Notes: generated by a model from the sequence alone, not told the origin. Counted from the first letter of the stretch, positions 32,747 to 44,078 are shown. The stretch is 64,000 nt of DNA from Oikopleura dioica (GCA_907165135.1 OU015568.1:10796501-10860500); one strand, 5' to 3'. Made by a program: numbers and translations.

Positions 32747-34660
32747 ATGAGCGCCAGAAAAATAAAGTCGAAAAAGAAATACGCCCTTATCGAAGAGGAC
32801 ATTCTCAAAAGCATCGCTTCCAAATTCAACTACAATCCAGATACCAAGTATTTACGATTTACCGCTCCAAAAACTGGTTTGGAAAATACCCCATTGGTAA
32901 AATATCCAGACTATAATGATATTGAGACGAAAAACGGGGAAAAGCTCGCCAAGGCAGCAAACGTCAAAATCCCGATCGGCGAAAGATATCCCTCCTCCTC
33001 CGAAGAAGAAGAGGACGATGCCGAAGAGGACTCTGAAGAGGAAACCGACAGAGAAGAATATCCCCCTTGGTCGGAATACGACGAGCAGGAAAACAGTACC
33101 GAATCCGAGCCCGATTATTATGAAGCCAAGCGCTACGAACCCAAACCCTATACTGAAGAGGAAAAGGGGTCGACCTCGAAAATACCCACTTCCGGAGAAA
33201 GAAGTGACAATCGATCCGAATCCAGTGAGCATCGACGACGGAACGACAATCGATCCACCACAAGAAAGTCAATTCTCAAACATCGAGATGTGGCAAAACG
33301 ACGTGGCGAAGCATCTAAATCAGTTAGGATTAGGGAGCCAGAGCGCTTCAGCCCAATTCCAACAACTACTCATGCCAGGCGCAATAACAGAAAAAAACGG
33401 TCTGTTGTTTTTGACACATTTGATGGGGGCTCGAAACGAGCGAAACGAGCTGACTATCCCGAAAGAGCTGTTTTCCATGAATCCTCTAGTCCAGCAGCAG
33501 CAGCAGCAGCAGGTGCAGCAGCAGACACCACGCCAAGAGACAAATCCGATACAAAACGTGGAGGGCGAATTCTTGCAGGATCACCAGTCCCACCAGACCC
33601 TGATCGACGAGCCCGCTCCACAAATGACACAATCTGGGCAGAAGGACAGCCCCTTGCCGACTGCGAAAACTTTTGGCAGTAATAACAGTCCCAATGTTTT
33701 TCAAGATTCCTTTTATAATCACGAAAAGCCACTTTCATATACGTCTATGGATTTGAAGCGTTTTAAACGCATGAATCCTATTATATCTAGACATAAACCT
33801 TTTAATTCAAAATTTACACGAAATCCTATTATTGCGCCGTCGCTTTATTCTCACTTGATGTCTGATACGATTCATGCGTATAAAAATGACGGAGGTGTAA
33901 ACAATGGATTTAAATATATTCTTGTTGTGATTGATTGTCTTTCGCGTAAAACTTTTGTTCGACCGTTGAAAACATTAAAAGGGGTCGAGACTGCACGTCA
34001 ACTGGAAGACATATTTATGAGTATGCAAGATCGACCAGGACATTCCTTCTTTGAGACTGATTTGGGTGGAGAATATTCTGATCATGTTTTGCCTTTGCTT
34101 GAAAAATGGAACATGACGCCAGTAAAACTGCGTAACCAGCATAAAGCAGCGTTAGCTGAGAGAGTGATGTGAGTTGAGTTTTTATGTTGCTTTGATGCTG
34201 AGTTTGTTTTTTAGTGGAACTCTTCAAGGCAGACTGAGAAAGTATTTTGATGCTCATGACGGGGTTCGAAGATGGGTTCACATTTTGGAAGATGTGAATA
34301 AAGCTTATAATAACACTGTGCATTCTACTACTAATATGGCGCCTAATGATGTAACTCTTGAAAATTCACTTGATCTTTTTAAACGACTTGAAAAGAAGCG
34401 AATGTCTTCTAAACAAAAAAGACATCAACCAAACGGAGAGTCGGCGATTTGGTTCGCATTCCTGTCAAAACATATCTCAAAAATAAGTTTAAAAGGGTGC
34501 AGATCCAAATTGGTCTGATGAACTTTATAAAATAATCAAAATAGATTTTGGAAGTTTGGTTCCTGTTTTTACTTTGGCAGATGAAAGTGGCGCTCCGCTT
34601 CCACGCCGATATTATGAGAATGAAGTGAATTTTGTTAGAAACGTTCTCGATGAAGAATAA
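32747..34660 (+). CDS. Polinton retroviral-type integrase (frame changes)
   Basis: The rve catalytic triad is visible: YILVVIDCLSRKTFVRPLK (first Asp), FFETDLGGEYSD (second Asp) and NQHKAALAERV (Glu). An intron at about 34168-34215 leads to the rest of the core (YNNTVHSTTNMAP). The C-terminal part has GDLVRIPVKTYL and a chromo/SH3-like end (SDELYKIIKIDFGS, PRRYYENEV). The N-terminal 130 codons from ATG 32747 are acidic. In the overlapping frame an AT-hook-like KRKRGRPRKYP precedes the catalytic domain. The reading frame changes near 33150-33170, 34415-34445 and 34480-34500, all beside A or G runs. It inserts the element DNA with 6-bp duplications. Confidence 0.88.
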
Positions 34661-34736
34661 TTTATCTGTCCTTATTAAACTGCAATGCGCGCACTTACAA
34701 ACACCTGTGTTTTTTGATTTTTTTTTAGAGACATTG

Positions 34737-34922
34737 ATGCTTACTAGACAGGGAGCGTTGAGAAGGCGTAGAACCGGCAGACGAACAACCACCACCACAA
34801 CAAAAACTCGGGCTCAAAACACACGAAGAAGAGGTAGATCTTTTGCTCGAAGAAGCTCTCGAAGAGCTCATACCTCGTCTGGCAGCATTGCAACTTGGTA
34901 TCGAAACAGAAGACGACAATAA
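34737..34922 (+). CDS. Arg-rich core-like small protein
   Basis: A 61-residue frame opening MLTRQGALRRRRTGRRTT, almost a third arginine, with a Thr run and RRRGRSFARRSSRRA. A strong polypyrimidine tract and AG (TTTTTTTTAG) precede the ATG. Composition is like protamine or adenovirus core proteins that coat packaged DNA, so a DNA-condensing role is a fair inference. It overlaps another frame that also looks coding (34762-35232). Confidence 0.5.
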   Translation: MLTRQGALRRRRTGRRTTTTTTKTRAQNTRRRGRSFARRSSRRAHTSSGSIATWYRNRRRQ

Positions 34923-35232
34923 AAGTATGAAATTTCGAAAGAGAGCGTTAACATATCCTCCAGATGGCGAATTCGGCGACTTGTTTTCCGATTGGGAAAC
35001 TCATTCCTTGGCTGGCGAAACTTGTCAAGAGAGCATCCAAGAAGACCTTTGCACCGAAAAATGGCACACCAACTGGTACAGCAAGTGGTGTTTCGAAAAT
35101 CGGATGTTGCGAATGGTGTTCAAAGGATGCGTTGACACAAAATCTCTTCTTATAATGACTTTATTGCTGATAATCGTAGTTGGCGTAGTCGTTGTTTTTA
35201 AACTAAATTTTATTTCCTGTGTGATTTTTTAA
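34762..35232 (+). CDS. Overlapping ORF with C-terminal membrane helix
   Basis: Open from 34762, first ATG at 34927. The early part is acidic (THEEEVDLLLEEALEELIP), and the end is a clear hydrophobic helix (SLLIMTLLLIIVVGVVVVF). A third frame here (34964-35155, starting MANSATCFPIGKLIPWLAKL) also reads well and is basic. Splicing or a frame error must decide which combination is used. If the helix is expressed, this is a small membrane protein of the element. Confidence 0.4.
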   Translation, partial: EGVEPADEQPPPQQKLGLKTHEEEVDLLLEEALEELIPRLAALQLGIETEDDNKSMKFRKRALTYPPDGEFGDLFSDWETHSLAGETCQESIQEDLCTEKWHTNWYSKWCFENRMLRMVFKGCVDTKSLLIMTLLLIIVVGVVVVFKLNFISCVIF

Positions 35233-35247
35233 ATAAATTTTTTTTAG

Positions 35248-36891
35248 ATGGCGGAAACATTTGGACAGCTTCTTTATTTGACTGATAAATCGGCCACAGA
35301 TGATCCTTATAAAGGAGAAATCTGTGTTGGTCGATTGGGGAGTGAAAATACTCCAGGAGTGATTTTTTTTGATGTTCCGGAAGATAAAAGATCGCTCAAG
35401 CCGGAATTGTGCATGTTTACGTATAGGCTTTTGGTAGATTCGAATTACGTTCCGGATAATGGTTTGCACGCTAAAATGATAAGAAGACTGGTCATTAGAC
35501 TTTGTGATAATCGTCTCTTTGATTCGTTTGACTTGCACGAGTATACGTTTATCAATCAGTTTATAACAAAACTGAACATGTCTGAAATGACTCAAAATAC
35601 GGAACTTTTTCCAAGTGGACATTGGGACAGTAGGGAATTGAATACTGATGAGCTGGAGGATCATTCTTTGTATCACAATAACAAAAAAATTGTCGAGCAT
35701 CGACATTCTTATGCGGAAAAGATTTGGAAGCCAAAGTCAAATCTTACAGTCAATACAGATAGTGAGGGTATTTCATGCGAGTATTTGGTTTACGAATATG
35801 ATATAAGAGCGCCGCTTGTTCATGGGTTGGCTAGACAGCCACGCGTCCTTCCGGCAAATACAAGAACTTCTTTTGAAGTTGAGTTGAATACTTTGGCAAA
35901 TTTTTTGATGAAAGTATCCGACTATCAAAAGTATCGAACATCTACAGACAACAGTTCTAAGTTTGTATATCCTTTCAACAAGCACCTTAAAACCACTCGC
36001 AAGAACAAAGCGCATGCGACTGCGGCTGTTTGTGACTGCGCAAATTTTTATAAAAAAGGAGGACATGGAAAGTACACCCATGTTTATAAAACAAAGTCAA
36101 ATGGAAAGTACGATTTTGAAGAAGAAGTTGATGAGACAATTTTCAGCAAGGACAATGACAACGTCAATTGGAAAGCGCATACAGTTTTTTATGATGAAGC
36201 AGATTTGGCTCGAGAAACGATCGATGGTAAAGATTACCTTGTTTTTTATATGGAAAATGTCTTGAAAGAAAATGAATTGGCGAATCCAATAGACTTTATG
36301 CTTGAATCTGTTTTTGTCAACGCGGCAAAGATTGAAAGACCATTGACTACGGGTAAATCAGGTGAAGTGAGTATTCCTTTCTTGTATCCAAAATTTGTGG
36401 CAAAAAGATTCAAACAAGGCTTGCGAACCGACACTTTTGAGGTGTCGTCAGGAAAAGTGAGAATTTCATAGTTTGTTGTTGTTGTTGTTGTTTCAAATTT
36501 TCATTTAATAACAGGTCCGCTTCCACATATGCTCGTTTTGACTGGAATGCCAAATGATCAGTTTACATCTCCTTCTTTTGACACGTGCTTGACAAAAACT
36601 ACGATGAACGATCCTGCCTTTAAAATCAAGGAATTTACAGTTTTTGTCAATTGGAGAACACATTTTAGAACGCCATGGAGAAAACCCCTTGATCATTATC
36701 TAAACTATCTGAGACACAATGGCAGATATGCAAACAAGTCGCTCGGAGGTGGAATGGATTTTTTCAAGTTTCAAAACGAAAATTGGATGGTTCCATTGTG
36801 CTTTGATGACGATATCGGAATGTCGGGCACAGTCAACGTCAAAATCACCTTTGAAAAGCCTGTTGAAAAATTTGGAATTTGCTCGTTATGA
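35248..36891 (+). CDS. Candidate major capsid protein (jelly-roll)
   Basis: A polypyrimidine-AG acceptor lies directly before ATG 35248. Exon 1 (to about 36456) gives about 403 residues; after an intron with GTTGTTGTTG repeats, exon 2 (from about 36515) adds about 125. Size, the central RVLPANTRTSFEVELNTLANF block and beta-rich composition (MVPLCFDDD, GTVNVKITFEKP at the end) fit a double-jelly-roll capsid protein of the Polinton/adenovirus lineage, but I see no invariant motif, so the call is tentative. The intron junction is out by one base beside AAAA. Its TGA overlaps the next ATG. Confidence 0.5.
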
Positions 36892-37092
36892 AGATTCCGA
36901 TTGAGGAGCTTCATCTTAATAGAACACGAAACGGTTGGTTATTATTTCACTTTTTTTATTATCCATTTTTTAGAAGCATCTGTCATGCAAACAAGTGTGA
37001 CTGGTACAAAACGAAAGACTGATGACTTTTTGCTGTACAATGAAATCGCAAAAAGGCGAATGAAAGAACATCTTGAATCTGTTGAAAAGTAA
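36888..37092 (+). CDS. Small Polinton protein overlapping the capsid gene stop
   Basis: ATG at 36888 overlaps the capsid stop as ATGA. Exons 36888-36933 and 36974-37092 join in phase to 54 residues (MKIPIEELHLNRTRN, later KRKTDDFLLYNEIAKRR). Basic and helical; unknown role. The overlap suggests expression from the same message by reinitiation or leaky scanning. Confidence 0.5.
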
Positions 37093-37178
37093 TTGTAACT
37101 GCTCTAATAAGCTCCCTCGTTGAATAATAAATAAGACAGCCCTTTTTAAGCGCGAGTTTAGTAATTGCAGGTGTAGAA

Positions 37179-40100
37179 ATGAAACGGATCTTGGCCCGAG
37201 CGCCAAGAGGCAAAATTGAAAAAAATCAAAGAAAAAAGAACCAAAGATTTTTATTCTCAAGAGAAGAAGGGCAAAGACATCGATCAAAGCAAAATAAAAA
37301 AGACTTGTATACAGGGTATCCTGAGGGTGGATGTTCCTACGAAATATTCGATAGTGAGCAAGTTCCGCCACCATCATCCTCTCCACCGCCACAGTCTCTG
37401 AAGGCGAATGCTACACGTAATTCTCATTCAGAGTGTGCGCTCGAAGATTTGGATTTTGGAAATGGTAGCAGCAGGGATTCTGAGCGGATGTCTGACAATT
37501 ATTTCGATTGTCCTGTGTCTGACAACGATGGTGATGACAGTGACGCTAATTCCCGTGCTGACAGTGATTTATCTTTATCGGAGGGAACTGTCAGCAATGT
37601 TTATTCCGCAATATTGATTGGTATCAATTGGTGGAACTTTTACAAAAATGCTCTCCTCATATTCCAAATAAATTTACAAAAGCGCTTCGTCAAAGTTTGA
37701 TCAAGTGTGACCCTAGTGAGCTGGAGAGGCGATTTGGGCGGCGACCTACTCGAGCACATTTACCCCAGATTGAAGAATATTTGGGGATTGATTTGTATGT
37801 GCTTCTTGGAGGTAAATTTTCTCCATTGGCGATTTCGTACCGACCGTATCGAGCAAGTGGCCCGCTACACATGCGAGATGTTTTTGACGAGATTGAACAT
37901 CAAAATTGCCACTTGGGCACGCATAAAAGACCGGTTGTTGTGCTTCAAGCGGCTCGAGCGTTTTTTCATACTTTGGGCGTTTTTTATACGATTCCACATC
38001 GGCGCTCGCTGCAAGTGATTGAAGGCGACTGGATTAGCATTTGGGCTGCGATTGTTTCCGCACGTTGGCCGAAGCTGCCCAAAGCTCAATACAGTACACA
38101 GATTTTAAAATTAAAAAGCGAGCTTGGGCTTGCTACAAATGAAATGTTTCAAATTTCAGATGGAATATTTCACAAAATCCGGGTTAAATTTGGAATTGCC
38201 GTTCGACTTTTTGTTGCAACCTTTGTCAACGATAATTGCAATGATAAGACGTGTTTTTATTCGACTCTTGGCGAGGCGGACAATGTCGTGCTGAATATAC
38301 TCGTGGCGAGTTATGATGAGGATGATTTTGGTCGAGAATTTCGCGAGTTTTCTGGAATGAGTTATCGTAAGCTGCAAGAGGAGCCATATCGCAATCCGGT
38401 ACTTGCCTCAAACGTGGATTATTCTCGGCGGAAAGAGATTGCCGTCAATATGGAGGATGAAGAGATTTGTCGAGTGATGCGATGGCAAAAAGCTAGCTCA
38501 TTTCACAGTAAACGAGATCGAGCGATTCTTTCAAAGCGCAAATCTACAGATGGAAGATTTCAGCAGTCATCGTCAACAAAAATTGACAGATTAAAAGAGA
38601 TTCACCAAAAACAGTGCGCCGCCATTCGCAAAGAGTCGAAAAAACAGCGCAATGCGTTTATTGACGACGAGGCAGAAGATTCTGACGGAGGATCGTCGTC
38701 AGATTTGAGTCTACACGATAGCGATTTAGAATTCATCAACGATAATGAATCTGATTCGTCGGTTGAAGTCGAGGCCACACCACCACCACTACCACGCCAA
38801 TTGCCTGTTTTTGACGCTGCAAGTAGCAGTAGCAGCGATGAATTTACAAGTTCTTTTGAGCCGGTTCGTAATTTGGCTGGACTGGTTCCAAACGTGTTTG
38901 ATGAGAATACGCGAGTTCGAGTGCTCAAAGATTCAGAAGTCAAGAAATTGCCAGTTTGCCCGACTCGAGGATGCTTGTACACATCGTCTCGAAAAGAGTA
39001 CTTTGACAAGCATGTTAAAACGTGCAGCGGCGAAACAAAGACTTGGATACGCCAGAGTGTTCAAGGTTCACACGTTTTTGATTTCAAAAAAGAACTTGTT
39101 TCCGAAGGCTACTTGCCAAGTGAAGATTTTTGCGTCGACTTTTATGTGGTTTTTGATATTGAATGTTTGATGAGTGTGGGGCCCTTTACCAATTGTACAT
39201 TGAATGAGAATGTGAGCAAATTTCACAATGTGAGCACAATTGCCTGTTTGACCTCTGATTGTCGTCAAATGGGCTTCACTCGACGCGACATGAACTACGA
39301 ATCAAGCCTTGTCATGATCACCGAGTTTGTCAATTATCTGCTCTCTCTAAAGGCGGAATTGCGCCGCGATCACGTGCCAGAATGTGTTCTCACTGGAATT
39401 GACTTTTATTCGGCGCGGATAAAGAGCCGTCTTTCGATGCGCATCAATGATGGAACCACTCTTGCAAGTTATGGCGAAATGGGCGAATTTCGAAAAAAGC
39501 TTCAATATTTGCAGAGTTTTATGAAATTGATGGTTTACAGTTGGTGTGGAGAGACCTATGATCTTACGGTCATTTATCCAATGTTGATGGCGGTTTTTTA
39601 TGAATTTTGCGGTCAGAATACGTCGAAAATCAATGTCATCAAACGAGGCGGCGGCTACATGCTGACAGAATGCATGGGGCTGAGTTTCCGCGATTTTAGA
39701 AATTATACGGCTCCGATGAGCTTGGAAAAGCTGGCAAGATCGTGCGGTCTTGATCCATCACGCTACAGTAAAGGAAGCTATCCGTACGAGTGGTATACGT
39801 CTATTGATCAACTTTCAAGAGCTACAGAATTTCCTGCCTACATTTGTTTCTACTCGTCAATGTATGCAAAAAGTCGCACCCCTGCCGAGCAAATGAATAA
39901 AATAATCTGCGAAAGAGTGGCCAGCAACGACTGGGCACGCAATGAAGACGTATTGCTTGATATTTTTGGCTTTTTGAGACTTGACTCGCTTGAAAACGAT
40001 CCCGCTTTGAGGGAATTCTTTCAGGAGGAAAATTCAATGCTTGTTAGCGATCTGGGCGTCAACAATGCTACTGAGCTGTGCGCGCATTATTTCGAGCAGC

Positions 40101-43100
40101 TCGAAAAGATTTTCGCCTATTCTGAAGAGGCAAATTGCTATCAATGTGATCCCGATTGTGAAGAAGCGCAAGAGTTTTTTCGCTTTTCGATTGTCGATTA
40201 CGAGGCAAGTTTGACACTTTGGCGAGAAATTGAAGCGTCAAATGAGCACCATCGCATGACAATGCTCATGTTTCTGATGAATTATAATTTCAATGACGTG
40301 CGATTGCTTCGAGCGGCGATTGAAGCCTACTCTAGAATGTTTGTTCAGTCGTTCAACGTCAGCATTCATACAGATTTGAGCATTGCCAAAATCGCTCAAA
40401 ACATAGCCATGTCAATGTATCAGCCCAAAGTGCCACCAATTATCTCCATTCCACCTCAAATGGATTTTGTGTACAGAGATTGTCGCAATAAATTGAGTGG
40501 TGGCATTGTCCAAGTCTTTCATCGAGCGGTGTACCTCAATGGGCCCGATGAAGACGTTCCAGTGGCTGCTTATACAGTGCCAAATGGGTGTACTGTTTTG
40601 GCTCTGATTTTGTACGATTATACGTCGCTTTATCCTTTTGCAGTGAAGCAATTTTTGCCATGTGGCCCTGGCATTTGCTACTATCCAAGCGATCGACTGA
40701 TGGAGCTCAAACGGCAGCTAGAAGCAAAAACAAAAAACGTTGAAACGCTTGAAGCCGGATCAAAGAGAACAAGTTCTCTGATTGAAGATGTTTCAGGCAG
40801 TGATAATTCTGACGACGACTACGATGATATTAGCCACTGTAGGAAATCTGTCGACGATTCAGAATTTCGACAGCGGTTTTCATTCAACGATTTTCGCGAA
40901 GTGAGCGGCAACCTCAGTCGAAGATATTACTCGTATGGAATGTTTGCTCAGCGTGAAAATACAAACCTTGATTCTATTCGCTACTTGGAGTACTTGAATT
41001 GGGATCCCCAAAGAGAGTACTCTGGTCGCATCCAACACGCCTACAATTATCAAGAAAAAAAGATTGGAAGATTCAGTGTTGATGGATACTTTGAGAGTGA
41101 CACGTGCATCCCTGGCACAAATATTCCAGTTTGCACGATTATTGAATTCAATGGATGTACGATTCATTGGTGTCCTTGGTGTAAGACGAATCCGTGGCGA
41201 GGCCGTCGCATCAAAGAATACTGTCCAGTGGAGAAAAAACGCATTCTCAAAGTGTTGACGCTAGACGAGCTACTGGCGCGTGATAATGCGAGAATGCATG
41301 AAATTGTCGAGACAATTCGCGCACGAGACAAGATTGTCGATCCGGGTCAGGACACGAGTTGATTATTCTTTTTTTCTTTCTTATTTTGCTGTTGCTGCTG
41401 ATCAACTCGTGGTAGCTACCCTCGCCAAAGCATCAAGGCCCGCGCAATTTTTTTCATAAAATTAAAATCAAATCAATGTGTCGCTGGATGCGCAAATGGA
41501 CATGGCTGTGCTCGGGTCAGCTCAGCCACAGTAAACCCTACTCGCCCCTGTATCCGATGCTGTTCAAATCTGCTCAATCGTGGCGAAATGGTGGTAGTCA
41601 AGATGCAGGAATCACTGCCGACGAGTTCAAACAGTGGGTAAAGCGCCGAGATCCACGCCACCCATCAGAATCTGCCTTTCATGGTCTGGCAATTGTGGAT
41701 TTACTTTCACCAGCTTCCGTAATCGCCGATCATGCAGATTTGCCGCCAATTTTTGACAAAAAAATTCTCACCGCTGACGATTTCAACGGTCTAATGCGCA
41801 CCAGCTTGTCTGAGAAGGAAATTGAGCGAATGTTTCCCCAGGCGGAAAACGTGCTCTGCTACCATGCTTCCAATTATTTGATCACTGGCGAAATGCTCGA
41901 CTATCTTCAGAATAAAGGCGTACTCTATCGAGTGCACTACTTTACTCAGTATTTTAGAGCGGCTCCGTTTGAGCACTTTGTGGAAAAATTGGCCGCCGAG
42001 CGCATCAAAGCTCACATGGCGAAAAACTCTGTCCTCTCGCTCATCATCAAGCTACTAATGAATTCGATGATTGGCCGTTTTGCGCTCGCCGTCTCTCGCT
42101 TCCTGTCAACTCGCGTCGTAGATAGCTCACAAATGGCGCAAATGCTGAGAACGCCAATGCGCCGCGGTACCAAGCACCTTCGCGCCGAAGATGTCTCACT
42201 CGATCCGCTGCATGAAGTGACGCTCAACAAGCGCAACGTCACCGAAGACTTGGCCGTCCACATTCAAAATTTTGTCTATTTGGGACGCGGTTGTACTTTT
42301 TTCCTTTTCCGTTTGCTAGTTCCAAGGGGCCGGGCAAGCGCCCGGGGGTGGGACCTCCCCCCCAGGTCCCGACCGCCCGGGCGGCAGTTTAACGTAAATG
42401 ACTTTCAAAAAGGCATTTTTTAATTTTTTTAAACGTATGGGAGCCCGTATGGGAGCCCGTATGGGAGCCCGTATGGGAGCCCGTATCAACCAAAAAGGCC
42501 GCCAAAACCAACGAGAATATAATCAAAAACAAGGAAGCAGTTATCAATTCACACGAGCGGCGACGTACGTCCCGACGGCTACACAGCAATCAGAAAATGA
42601 AAAGCCTGAAGAAAAAGGTTCGAGAGAAACTTGCCAAAATTCTGGAAGAGCCATACGAAAAGCCATTACCGCCGCCTCCGATTCCAGCGCACGGAATTGA
42701 GCCGCCAGCGGCAGCGCCACTAGCGTCGCAGCCACAACTACCACCGGGACCACAAAAAGGTAAAGAGCGAGTCAATTTTGAAAATTAACGAGTCTAGAAA
42801 AACCTCTTCGCCCATTAACTTCGATAATTGCAAAGAATCCAACCGAAACCCTTCAAAAACAACTCTTCCTTCCAGACAATTGGCCGAAATATCGACTTGC
42901 GCCACCGGTCAAATACGCTTATCCAAAGCAAACACTTCTCGGCTGTAATGGGGAACTGTGTCTCTCCTGTGGAAAGTATTTTGATGCAGAATACTATTTG
43001 GAAATTGATAGATGCATTCGCGAGCAAATTATGCAGAAAAAGGACTTGTGTTTTCCGACGCGCGCACCTCCTCACGCCTTTTTGGATGAGCCGATTCTAC

Positions 43101-44078
43101 TTGTCAATTGTGGACACATAATCTGCAACTCCTGTTTGATCAACAAGGCGGCTCCAGTTCGTGTCAATACGCACACAGTCTACATGCACGACTTTCCATT
43201 TGTTATCGATCAAGAAGACATGGCCAAGATGCTCTGCCCGTTCTGCAAGTCGATCTTCAACTGGGACGGAGTTTATCATTATTAGGAAAACGTATTTTTT
43301 CGTACAACCGCTTTACAAGAATTCAAAACTGCACATGTTTAAATTTGTAGACGTTTTAAAGAAATATATGCGGCCGGGCTCTTATAGATTTTGTTACTGC
43401 GACACCGATTCTCTCATGTTGGCACTTGATAGTAAAAAATTGGACGACTGTGTTGCTGAAAAATACAAATCCGAATGGATAAGCAAGATCAAGCCCGCCT
43501 GGTTTGCAAAAACAGAGTGCCCCATCTCCGAGAAAACGCCCGGCCTGCTTAAAGTTGAAGGATCCCTTTCGGCTGGTTGGTACTTGGCATGCACGCCAAA
43601 ATGCTATCTAATGGCAAAAACGACGCACCTCGACGAAATGGAAAGAAAAATTCTTCGCTTTGCCAAGAAATACTCTAATGGTGTTTACTCGGAACAGCGC
43701 GATTCTGATGCCAAAGAAATCCTCGCAGATATGACGCTTCTTGAGCGCAGCCAAGGCTCAAAAACTCCTTACAATATTGTCAAAAAATCATCCAAGGGAT
43801 GCAATCTCGACATAAAGCTCAGGTAACTCGACAAACGAGGGAAACTATTTTTTTTTTGTAGTCTTTATGCATACATGTGGAGTGTTTTTGGCTGTGATAT
43901 GAGAAATCGTCTCGAAAAGCCCATCACTTCCTTCCAAATGGATAGAAAGCGCAATCGAATGAAGACCACCACAATGCAAAAGAGAATAATGAACCCTCTG
44001 CTCAAGAAGCGACACGTTTGCGACGATCGTATAAGCACTCTTCCCCTTTTCAATTCTGTTACAAATCAATTTTTGTAA
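37179..44078 (+). CDS. Protein-primed family-B DNA polymerase, split gene
   Basis: The main body (37628-41361) holds the 3'-5' exonuclease motifs: Exo I FYVVFDIECL (about 39145), Exo II YSWCGETYDLTV (about 39540) and Exo III FSIVDYEASL (about 40185). Motif A is LYDYTSLYPF (about 40612). A second block (about 41438-42290) holds motif B, KLLMNSMIGRF. A third (about 43290-44078, with an intron at about 43822-43861) holds motif C, YCDTDSLM. The Ser/Arg-rich 37179-37620 stretch probably forms the N-terminus; the frame changes near 37600. Catalytic Asp residues are present. The gaps at 41346-41437 and 42290-43290 lack clean splice sites. This enzyme replicates Polinton DNA from a terminal-protein primer. 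Confidence 0.88.
41346..41437 (+). other. Short interruption in the polymerase gene with hairpin
   Basis: The polymerase frame ends at TGA 41360 and reopens at 41416. The gap contains CACGAGTTGAT (41351-41361) and ATCAACTCGTG (41401-41411) as an 11-bp inverted repeat around a T-rich loop. GTCAGG...CATCAAG (41346-41437) would splice in phase but its donor is poor. Confidence 0.45.
42330..42384 (+). other. Three consecutive GC-rich hairpins
   Basis: CCGGGC/GCCCGG (42330-42345), GGGACCT/AGGTCCC around seven C (42350-42370) and the palindrome CCGCCCGGGCGG (42373-42384) stand side by side in otherwise AT-rich element DNA, at the end of the motif-B block. Confidence 0.75.
42432..42486 (+). repeat. 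12-bp tandem repeat, four copies
   Basis: CGTATGGGAGCC occurs four times in a row just after the GC hairpins. In one frame it would encode RMGA repeats, but no gene there is convincing. Confidence 0.85.
42597..43285 (+). CDS. RING-finger-like protein nested in the polymerase gene
   Basis: Exon 1 from ATG 42597 (MKSLKKKVREKLAKILEEPY) is basic, then Pro-rich (KPLPPPPIPAHGI, LPPGPQK). A 38-nt intron leads to exon 2 (about 42797-43285) with CNGELCLSCGKYF and the RING-type cluster VNCGHIICNSCL...MLCPFCKSIF. The cysteine/histidine spacing (C-x-H-x2-IC-x2-C ... C-x2-C) is that of RING/U-box-like ubiquitin ligases, so it may modify host ubiquitin signalling. It lies on the same strand inside the DNA polymerase, between motifs B and C. 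Its TAG at 43283 is immediately followed by polymerase sequence. Confidence 0.7.

Noticed and set aside
34173-34220. Splitting the integrase into two genes
   Set aside because: The gap is an ordinary 46-nt GT-AG intron and the Glu-containing core continues in phase.
42286-43290. Intein in the polymerase
   Set aside because: The insert has its own starts, stops, intron and RING motif, with no intein splicing blocks at its edges.
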